Shown piece by piece: positions 29,281 to 37,214 of a stretch of 37,214 nt of DNA. The stretch is taken from NCBI GenBank assembly GCA_026260175.1, contig JAKCWW010005284.1, forward strand, positions 1-37,214. Reading direction: 5' to 3'. Within the stretch, counting starts at the first letter, position 1. Every line of letters begins with the position of its first letter. Below the pieces are notes generated by a model that was given only the letters and a program-made list of their open reading frames with translations, made no database searches and was not told the DNA's origin. The position numbers were made by a program, and so were the translations under genes. This stretch comes from Reticulitermes lucifugus (Eukaryota; Arthropoda; Insecta; Blattodea; Rhinotermitidae).

Positions 29281-29579
29281 GTCTGCCAGTTTGGCGAAGA
29301 CAGAGTCAGTAACAACTGTGCAACGTGCATTTCGCGCACATTTGCACACAAAAGCACCTCGGCGGGTTGATTTCTGAGGGCTGCTCTGGAAGCAGGCTCG
29401 AACACAGTCCACAGCTGGACCAGGACTCTTAGCTTTGAAAACGCATCCTTTCTGCTCGAGTGTTTTGCACTACGCAAAAACAGGTACTCGGCTGGGTGGT
29501 TCCATGTCAAATTGTGTGCAAAATGCACGTTGCAGAGCTATTACTGATATCTGTCTTCGCCAAATGCAGAACAGACTGT
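29281..29579. mobile_element. foldback transposon fragment with helix-turn-helix-like coding arms
   Basis: The left arm (29281-29348) and right arm (29512-29579) are reverse complements with mismatches, sharing 'tttggcgaagacaga', 'cagtaa' and 'tgcaacgtgcattt'. The left arm in plus sense reads SLAKTESVTTVQRAFRAHLH, then TKAP, like the N-terminal DNA-binding helix-turn-helix ('TVQRRFR') of many insect transposase-type proteins. The element is an inverted duplication of that N-terminal region. Confidence 0.5.
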
Positions 29580-29723
29580 CTCTTTTATTGAGGGGGGGGT
29601 TGCCATTTTCAAAATTAGTGGCATCTAGCGGCAGCGGCGCGCAGTAACTACCACCCCGGTCATTTGAAACAATACTTTGAGAGTTTATCGAATGTGAAGT
29701 TCTAAGTACGCCGCATTTATTTT

Positions 29724-29747
29724 CTTTATAATTTTGAAATTATAAAG
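29724..29747. repeat. 24-bp palindrome
   Basis: ctttataattt-tg-aaattataaag, 11-bp perfect arms. Confidence 0.7.
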
Positions 29748-29790
29748 GTATTTTGCGGACGCTCCATATTATGTTAGTACCTGGTGTGTT

Positions 29791-30000
29791 TAGCACGTTT
29801 TGTAGCGATGTATTGTTATGACCACAGACACCTCTACTGTGTAGCACAGTTCTGTAGTGATATGTTGTTCCCACTACAGGCGCCTGGCCAATGTAGCACA
29901 GTTATATATTATTACTGCCAACGGCAATCGGTTTGTGCAGCACATCTCTGTAGTGATATGTCACTACAACAGGCGCCCGGTCTGAGTAGCGCAGTTGCTG
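29791..30000 (+). repeat. tandem repeat, about 50-bp period, four units
   Basis: Units begin tagcacgttttgtag (29791), tagcacagttctgtag (29842), tagcacagttatat (29894), cagcacatctctgtag (29938) and a partial tagcgcagttg (29987), giving spacings of 51, 52, 44 and 49. Each has a 'tgtagtgatatgt'-like centre and an 'acaggcgcc' segment in some units. Diverged copies; a minisatellite rather than CRISPR. Confidence 0.75.
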
Positions 30001-30524
30001 TGCGTTTGTTTGCTTCGTTGCGCACGAAGAAGGTTAAAATCTTTGGCGAGTGCGTTAGTTTTTACGAGTACTTCTAGCATTGCATTACACTGTGTATCCC
30101 GTTACATGTTTGCCGGAGAAAAGAAAGTTTCGATTAGCATATACTAAGTTCCAGGGAGTAAATTTCAGGGTGATTTTAAACGTTTCTGAATCTAGCGTGA
30201 GTGCTTTTAGTACTTGTTATCTGTAGTGTCATTAGTTTTGACCCCATTAAGCGATAAAGGAATGGTCTTCTGGGAAGCTCGAAGCAAACAAAGCACTTGA
30301 CCTTGAAAATAACCACTGATTGAGATATATTTATGTCAGATTAAATCTCTGAGCAGGACTGGATTGATATTTTTCCGACTCGCGATTCTAGATAATTGTA
30401 ACTTTCCACTTGGTGATGGATAATTTTTCAGAGATATCGTCGTTAAATAACTTGCGTTTTAAAGTCTGAGTATTAGCACTCGTGTCGTCAATGAGAAGTG
30501 TATATAAAATTTCAGTAGGGGACA

Positions 30525-30665
30525 CTCATTGAAGGAATGACTGGGCACCATGGGATGATAATATTAAAATAGATTTTAAAGAAATAATATGTGTTCAGCA
30601 GGGTCAGGGCAGAGTCCAATGGCGGGCTCCGGGTTCCATAAAGTGAGGGGTATTGAGGCTAGCTG
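30525..30665 (+). mobile_element. LINE 3' end fragment
   Basis: gggatgataatattaaaata, gattttaaagaaat, gtcagggcagagtccaatgg and gggctccgggttccataaag follow the order of RRRWEDNIKMDLKE...QDRDRWR...NLRVP in the other copies. Confidence 0.65.
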
Positions 30666-30669
30666 AGTT

Positions 30670-31420
30670 GGTAAAACTTTTTCGGGAAGGGATACATGCC
30701 AGTGAGTTAGTGTGGACCACAGTGCTGTGTTGCGACACTGACAACAATGTAGAATAACTTTGGTGACAGCAGCGCCGCACACCGTTAGCACTTTAATATA
30801 TAAGAGGAGTTACGAGCTTCTTGAGCAGCAATATTTTCCGATAGTGGTACTAAATTAATGTTGATTTAATTTATGTATATTTATGTGCATGTATTTATGT
30901 ATATATATATATATGTACGGCACAAGTTGGAGTGAACTGTTTGTACACGAATTAGTTCGTTTGTAGCAAAGAGTTTGGAGCACATATTTTCTTCACGTAT
31001 TCATACTAGCAACAGTGCTACTGGCAACGAATATAAAACATTCCAAATAAATAAGGAACCTAGTGGTACTCAGGACACGTAGAAAATTTAAATTTGAAAG
31101 AGAAAATAATTTTATTTTAATGACGTCAAATGAGAAGGCTTGCGTAGAATGTGTTCTTGGATGGACGTTACGTATTCAGTACACTATACACTATGCGAAG
31201 ATGCTTAGGTAAGATACTTGGAGGTCGCGGGATCTACATGTCTACTGTGAGTTAGTAAAATATGGAAGCTTTTAGCACCACACGACCACTTGTACGTACT
31301 TGTCATGGTGTTTGTATAGTTCTCGCAGTTCGTGTGTATTTACTTTACAAAAGATTATTGTTACTGCGCCACCTAATATAATCTAATATAACCAAATATT
31401 CTTACTCTTGCTGTTTATTT
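30670..31420. other. intergenic; short TA microsatellite only
   Basis: A (TA)n run at 30,897-30,913. Otherwise I see nothing. Confidence 0.5.
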
Positions 31421-31682
31421 CAAGCTCATGAATCTTGTATTTGAGTTACACCCTTGTTTGTTTCTGAAACGTGTATTAGCTTCTCTTCTCGCCTGCTATG
31501 ATTATTCTGTTTCGAGTTATAATTTGAAGCTTTCACGGCGTCAATTTCCTGATGGCGAGGACAGAGATGGTTCTCTAAACGTTGGTTTACTCGCCACTCA
31601 ACCATCTGACGCGGCTGCTGGTGCGAGGAAATTCTATTTCGATTTATTTTGCTTTAAGTTTATAACTACAGTATTTTTTTGA
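31420..31682 (+). repeat. possible repeat-derived open frame
   Basis: The 84-codon frame contains RRQFPDGEDRDGSLNVGLLA and TQPSDAAAGARKFY. This resembles the 'FGDGDSMFLRNVG...TQPRR' peptide I recall from translated cockroach/termite repeats, so it is probably not a gene. Confidence 0.35.
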
Positions 31683-31689
31683 TTTAGTA

Positions 31690-32385
31690 ATTTTGAGTTG
31701 TCTTCGTAAAACCGTGATGTGGAGGAAGCTGCTTCAATTTGTAATCACATACACTGGAATTATGATATTACCTATAATACTTTCTTAAGGCCGACTGTTA
31801 TCCGCTTCAGCATCAGTGCTTTGTGAACGTGCAGGCACATTGCATTTTTCAACCTGATACTATTCCGTAACATTCAAATCATAATCCGTGTTTAATAACA
31901 ACTTTCCACGAAAAAAAGTCACAACTCGTTATCTGTTCCCTGTGAACTGTACGGGTTTTAATCAATTAAAAACACGAAGCCCATATAACTTTGCCATTTG
32001 CGTCCAAAATACATGCATAGTGAAATGCCAACCGGTATTTCCCATAACACTTGTTCATATATTAGTAATGCTCCCATCTGTGACTGGAGGACAATGAAGG
32101 CTTTGTCGGCAAGAAAATAGAGGGGAGAAAACTTCAACTAATTTAGTGATTTATGAAATTATGAAAAATATTTAATTATTTTGATTTTCCATTTACGAGT
32201 TTCAGAGATTTTACGCGAAATATGTTGCACAGATTAACTTTTAATTGCTGTGTTCGTCTGTAGGCATCAGTGTGATAGAAGGGAAGTCAATATATCCAGA
32301 TGCATCAAGTAACATAGGAGTAAAACATTCTTGTGGTCAGTTAATATATCATTCACTTCGGATGACATTTTCGAAAGCAGTGAAA
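31690..32385. other. intergenic, no recognisable feature
   Basis: AT-rich with no supported coding or repeat structure. Confidence 0.5.
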
Positions 32386-32394
32386 AAAGTTTAC

Positions 32395-32525
32395 TCGGAT
32401 AACCTGAAAAGGAGAGAGCATTTGGGAGGATAACGTTAAAATTCGATCCTTAGGTCCTAGGGTGTGAAGTATGGGCTGTTTCATCTGACTTATGGTAGGG
32501 TTCAGTGGCGGGATGCTGCACACGG
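32395..32525 (+). mobile_element. LINE 3' end fragment
   Basis: gcatttgggaggataacgtt, aaaattcgatcctt and ggtagggttcagtggcggga match the ED-NIK-D and DRVQWRD-like end of the LINE family, strongly decayed. Confidence 0.5.
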
Positions 32526-32529
32526 ACTG

Positions 32530-33735
32530 ATGGTTTTCCGGTTTCCGAAAATAAATAATCTACAGATAAAGTTTTTTTTCTATTTTCGATGTTGCACAAG
32601 CGTGTGTTCCAAAATGCCCATACAATAGAGTAAACTGTCGTAACACACATGCGTACACTCGAACCTACAGTATTTAATAGAGCAGTCTTGCAACTTTGAA
32701 ACAAGATATTTGAAATATTAGGCAAATTCGGTTCCTAAATTTGTCAGCCTCTGCTGCAGTTTTAGTTCATATAGGGGAGCAGCCCCATTCGAATTCCTGT
32801 ACATTGGCACAAGACCTACAATCCATACTTGCAACAGAGCCATTTTTTGAAACAATGTATGCAACAAATAATTTGGACTTCTGTTTGTAAGAGTATTGGC
32901 TTTCACATAGGCGGTATATATGAGGTAAGATCCCCCGCCGCCCCCCAAATACATCCTCTTATTGTGCGATTCTTGTACATTTTTTGTATCTTTATTTCAG
33001 TATCTTTTGTCAACTGTATGAATTAGCCTGTACATTTACAGGTCTAAGTCGGAGAATCATTTTTAATTATGAACTGAGAATAATTTGAAAGGAAGCGACC
33101 TAGCATATTTTAAAGGTAAATCCCGGAATTTTAAGCAGCGGCTAAGGAGCATCAGAAGGAACCTTAGCGAGAATATCCGACTTCAGGGCCACGAATCGAT
33201 CCTGGAGCTCGTGAGTACGTAGCTATATTTGGCACACACCTGTTGATAGACCGAGGGATCAGCAGTTGAGACCACTATTGAATAATGTTCATTAGAAGTG
33301 TAAATGACAGCGGGAAGACACTACGTAAATTATATGAATAGTTTTAATTTGAAATTGAGAATCAAAATCGAATGTTGTGAATGCCATGTTTCTCACCATG
33401 TTTTCCTTCGATATGATCTAGACGCTGTTTTCAAGGTCTCGGCTGGAGCCCTGATGAATATGCATGGCATGATACTGCCGGCGGTGGCCACAAGCGGCAG
33501 TACAAAGACGCGTGCTTGCGCCATGATAAAACCTTGCTGGTTACCGTAGTTGACACACACACACACACACGCACGCACAATCTGTGGATGCTCACTGGTT
33601 GCAGGGGATAATATGAGTTATGCAGCAGATTTGGATATTATCAGCAGTTATAAAGAAGCACTCTTCTACGCTGAATAATGTTTGAATATGTACGACGTGT
33701 CGCTAACGCACAGGTGTAGGTTCTTTTGTAAGCAG
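32530..33735. other. intergenic; CA microsatellite
   Basis: (AC)n at 33,551-33,576. No gene or classified repeat is seen elsewhere. Confidence 0.5.
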
Positions 33736-33744
33736 TGTAATTGT

Positions 33745-33940
33745 TTAGCTGGTCAAGGAATCTCTTGCTGTCTTTGGATTAGGATATGCAAAACCAGCCA
33801 GTCGCCTTTCTCTTGATCTAGTAGCATTTAGTCTCACTTTATTTCTCTTGCGATCCTCTTCCACATTATCTTCTCTTTCATATCTTTTTCGCCCAAGAAG
33901 TTGTCTGTTCTCTTCAAATTTTCCATCAAATTTTGGCATG
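33745..33940 (-). mobile_element. LINE C-terminal fragment
   Basis: The open frame reads KFEENRQLLGRKRYERED, NVEED and LNATRSRERRLAGFAYPNP. It aligns with KPEGKRPLGRPRRRWEDNIKMD...LAQDRDRWRAYVNAVMN. Decayed but in frame over about 60 codons. Confidence 0.55.
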
Positions 33941-33949
33941 CGCCTTTTT

Positions 33950-34870
33950 CCATTTCCGCGACATGTACAAATTATGACCTATTAGAGATGAATACTTTTT
34001 GTTGTCATGAATTGCCTGAAATCCCATTTTGTGAAATTTGAAAACAGTTACGAGAACCATAGCAAACTTAAGTAGTCATTACGAAAGTGTACCTGATTTT
34101 TAGTTTTAATAATATCACGTTTAATTACCCTAAAATATTGACATTTACAAAATCATGAAAATCAAAAATTGTAACATGCGATAATAAAAGTGTTGGTATC
34201 CATATTGCCAGCATTGCCATTTCGAAACACATTGGTTATTTGACGCTATGGAAGCCACTTTTCTACATGTGTGCACAGCATTGCCTAATGTTAGATATCG
34301 CTTATTAGAAATAATGGACTTCACTACAGGAGTGTCATAATATGAAGACAGTGCGCGAGTATCGTCTGCATGACTATGAGTTAGTGCCATTTCTCTGTTT
34401 TTAATTTACACTAGAGGAAATTCCTCTTTTCAGTTTTATTTTTTTTATAATAAACTACACTTACACTGATTTTTGTATATTACGAAAATAATATAAGTGC
34501 ATATTTACGGATGATATGTATTCACCATTATATTTTTTGTTTACTAGGTGAATGTTAATATGTATCTAAATACAAACCCCTTTTAAATAACAGTGTTTCT
34601 TTCATCCTGCACCTTGCAGCGACGTTTTTACATCCACAAAGGTGTAACATGCTAGTCTACATACATTTTTGGTGCCAATATTTAAAACTGTTTACTAATA
34701 TAACTTGAAATTATTGAAATTACTATGATTTGTTTTATGTGTCCTCTTCTGTATGTTAATATTTTGTGCAGTTTTGGTATCATTAAATTCTTTGGATGTA
34801 ATAGGTTTCAAATTTTGGAATGGTCTGTGCTGTTTCTTATATTTCAAAGTGTGTAACTATAACATAATTT
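33950..34870. other. intergenic, no recognisable feature
   Basis: AT-rich, with no supported coding or repeat structure. Confidence 0.5.
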
Positions 34871-34877
34871 TATTTCT

Positions 34878-34936
34878 GAGGACTCTGCTCTTCCGGAATA
34901 TGACACGGCCTCATATCCCGGAAGAGCGGAGTTCTC
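34878..34936. repeat. 26-bp-arm hairpin
   Basis: gaggactctgctcttccgga (arm 34878-34903) pairs with the arm 34911-34936, three mismatches, 7-base loop cacggcc. The loop-side text 'cggcctcatatcccggaaga' resembles 'cggcgtcacaacccagaaga' at 35,497-35,516, just after motif I, suggesting the same repeat family. Confidence 0.75.
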
Positions 34937-35364
34937 AACCACAGTGCCGTAAAACCTCAAAGACTCGCGAATTTTATTTCCGTTTATATATTACAATATT
35001 TCAGTCTTTTTACGTTACACTGAATACCTAAGCAGAAAGAACGTATCTGATGGAAACAAACCAGCACACGCTCCACAAGTAGGGAACAAGTGACATAGTC
35101 ACAAAATGTGTATGCACTTGTATAGGAATGAGTAAGAAAACGCGGAAGAGAGCACCACACACACATAAAGACAGCTAACAGGACAAAGTAATGCAACAGG
35201 TAAGGATCAAAGAAGCTTAGAATAAGAACTTTAAGGAAAAAGGAACTAACGTTCACCAATATTCAATAAAATATTCCATTAATGAAATTAACTGTGCAAG
35301 ATTTGAGGTTATCACTGCCGTTGATAAAGGTTAAAGTATTCTAGGATGTGATGACTTGTAGGGT

Positions 35365-35485
35365 CGTAAATAGTTACCGACGTTTCGGAGGATCGTGCTA
35401 CCTCCATTTTCAGGGTACAGTAAGCCAACTCTGTAGACCCAGAAAACGGAGACATAACTCTCCTCCGAAACTCAGTAACTATTAT
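35365..35485. repeat. inverted repeat with hammerhead-like core I
   Basis: The left arm (35365-35416), read on the minus strand, gives CTGAAAA, stem II GGAGG/CCTCC and CGAAACGTCGGTAACTA. The right arm (35441-35485), on the plus strand, gives CAGAAAA, GGAG/CTCC and CGAAACTCAGTAACTA. It is the same sequence class as 6130-6270. Core substitutions make both probably inactive. Confidence 0.6.
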
Positions 35486-35939
35486 CTAGACGATGCGGCG
35501 TCACAACCCAGAAGACTTGAATCTTCAAAATGAAAGATATTATATTTGCAACTTTAAAAATAGTCCCACAAAGCCTGAAATACAGAGGGGCAAGTAATTG
35601 CTTTTTTGTGAGTGCCCCATTGAATCCTATGTGAATCGAATCAAAAGCAAGTTGCCTGCAGTGTTTGTCTTTGAACTGCGACCGAACAGAACACCTGAAC
35701 CGCTAAAGTGCCTGTTCCTACATCGCAGCCGCGTAGATTACAACATTCCCCCCCCCCAAAAAAACTGTCTGTAACTGAAGAATGGAACAGTGCTCTTTCT
35801 CATACTAAGGCAATCGTGCTTCGGTGACAGCGCGTGTAATAGTCCATTTATGACAGACTTAATATATTTTGTCAGATAATGAAGCACCAAGCGTAAGTCG
35901 TATCGCTTTAGGACGTACTGGACATATCCATCAGCGGAC

Positions 35940-36190
35940 AAAGAATGCTTTTGCGGGGTATGTAGCACGCATGGAAGAAATGAGAAATAAGACTTAAGGT
36001 GTAGACGGAAGAATAAAGTCATTGTCTACAAATTTACAAAAATATGCACAATAACTTGGTAATAAAATTTACGGTGTAAATAACAGTGTGAAATTTATAG
36101 AAGAATAAAGTTGAGATGGATATTAAGAACGTATCTTATGAGGGTGTGGACTGAATTCACGTGACTCCAAATAGGATCCATTTCACATCA
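35940..36190 (+). mobile_element. LINE 3' end fragment
   Basis: tatgtagcacgcatggaaga (HVARME-like) followed by gtagacggaagaataaag, agatggatattaagaacgta and gggtgtggactgaattcacg. This is the RRRKNK-DGY..GCGLNS trace of the LINE end, with a duplicated or rearranged middle. Confidence 0.55.
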
Positions 36191-36199
36191 TTTATGAAT

Positions 36200-37214
36200 A
36201 CGGCAGTACATCTTTGGGTACAACAAAAGATTGAGAATTAAGTGGCCAGCTGAGCGACCATAAACTTATAAAGAATCTGTCCCCGTGGAATTGGTCATTT
36301 GCATTTGAATTTGCAAGGTACGTGTAGGATGTCCCTGTGTTTGGATGAATTGGCGTGGCTTAGGGGAACGCACTGGCTTTGTGCTTGAAATGTCAGCGTT
36401 CTTCTATTTTGAAGAGAGGTGCATGTGTGAAATAACCGTGCACATTGGACGATGTGTGTCCTAGACAGTGCACAGAACGACGGAAGGTCTGCATCTGTAT
36501 GGTGTGTGGTTCAAGATTTCTCTTTTTTCCAGATTCTTCAGTGCACTTACTGTAATATTTTAATTTCGTAATAGGCAATTCCTCCCACACGGACAAATAA
36601 ACACATCCTCGATCCTGTGCCCACAAAGCATTAAAGAACTGATTTAATTTTTGTTCGAGCCATAATTTTGCGTATCTTATTCCCTCATACAGTGTTTTTC
36701 ATTCCTCTCCGTGTATTGTTTGCCTTTTTTGTTTGCCCTGTCGGATTTTAGCCTGGTTATGGAACTGTGTACCCTTTATACCTGTTCGTTCCCATTGAAC
36801 GTATTTCTCTGTTACGACTTTTGCCCATATTTAAATGCTTTGGAGAAACATAGTTTAGTCCTATTATCGTGGCCCTGCTTAATTTATCTCAATAACTACT
36901 GAAACAAGTGAATGTACGCAATGAGACTTGGTACGAAAGTCATGCTGCTCTAAGCCACCTGCCTTTCTTTTATTTTTAGTGTTCTGCTATTAACAGTACC
37001 AACATGGTGGATTTGTGGTCAGGGGTTGAAACGGCATTTTATGCACAGCTCTGAAATATTAATACAGATATTCGAAAAGGAAACAACGCTTGTTACGATC
37101 ACGTGTTCTGCCACGGAGGCAGCGAGAATTCTTTAAGAAGCTTTCGGCTTTGTGGGATAACTAATGAGTCACTGAAGACGGAGATGAAGTACGTTATAAC
37201 TATATTTACCAGTT
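36200..37214. other. intergenic, no recognisable feature
   Basis: Short open frames only, none with family resemblance. No promoter or repeat structure that I can support. Confidence 0.5.

Noticed and set aside
29791-30000. CRISPR array
   Set aside because: Units are diverged, without constant repeats and unique spacers, and the genome is clearly animal.
33453-33510. CTGATGA-containing stretch (ccctgatgaatatgcatgg)
   Set aside because: No stem II or GAAA follows, so it is not a hammerhead.

Overview
This window looks like intron-rich, repeat-dense nuclear DNA from an insect. It is AT-rich and full of decayed LINE 3' ends, tRNA-derived SINEs, DNA-transposon remnants and hammerhead-ribozyme-bearing repeats. 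The SINE style (a GGTTCGA B-box, a 'gggcccacccagc' body and an 'accttta' tail) recalls the Talua-type SINEs described from termites. A termite or cockroach (Blattodea) is therefore my best guess, from memory of repeat style only; there is no marker gene to prove it.

One protein-coding gene is clear. It lies on the minus strand, from a TATA/Inr core promoter at about 14,504-14,533 to the left edge of the window, where it is cut off. I could place nine exons with GT-AG junctions and a continuous reading frame (about 539 residues, C-terminus missing). The product is a type II membrane glycoside-hydrolase-family-13 protein of the SLC3A1/rBAT amino-acid-transporter heavy-chain type. It has an acidic cytosolic N-terminus, one membrane span, the juxtamembrane cysteine used to link heavy to light chain, and then an oligo-1,6-glucosidase/maltase-like barrel. 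The GH13 catalytic Asp-Glu-Asp triad is intact, so it could be an enzyme as well as a transporter subunit. Intron 1 is about 8.5 kb (5,638-14,172) and holds many of the repeats.

The most unusual layer is a set of about nine hammerhead-ribozyme-like motifs (CTGANGA, stem II, GAAAC, palindromic ACATGT/ACATATGT/ACGT, H). At least four have complementary stem I and stem II arms: 2,700-2,751 (+), 7,160-7,208 (-), 9,455-9,502 (+) and 19,166-19,213 (-). Similar motifs are known in Penelope-like retroelements. Several here sit in inverted-repeat elements, including a roughly 1.07-kb near-palindrome at 27,430-28,505 with one degenerate hammerhead in each arm. The copy at 7,160-7,208 is sense-oriented inside intron 1 of the rBAT-like gene.

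Layout: 1-14,504 is the rBAT-like gene with repeat-filled introns. 14,534-15,865 holds the upstream flank, a LINE end and a purine tract. 15,866-16,597 is a PIF/Harbinger-like element with a broken MADF domain. 16,980-18,385 is a SINE cluster, and 19,060-23,550 has a hammerhead repeat, LINE ends and SINEs. 24,097-24,840 holds unrecognised minus-strand open frames. 25,385-37,214 is repeat remnants, the large palindrome, a 50-bp tandem repeat and otherwise featureless intergenic DNA. A 297-base assembly gap (12,414-12,710) lies inside a SINE that itself interrupts a hammerhead repeat.
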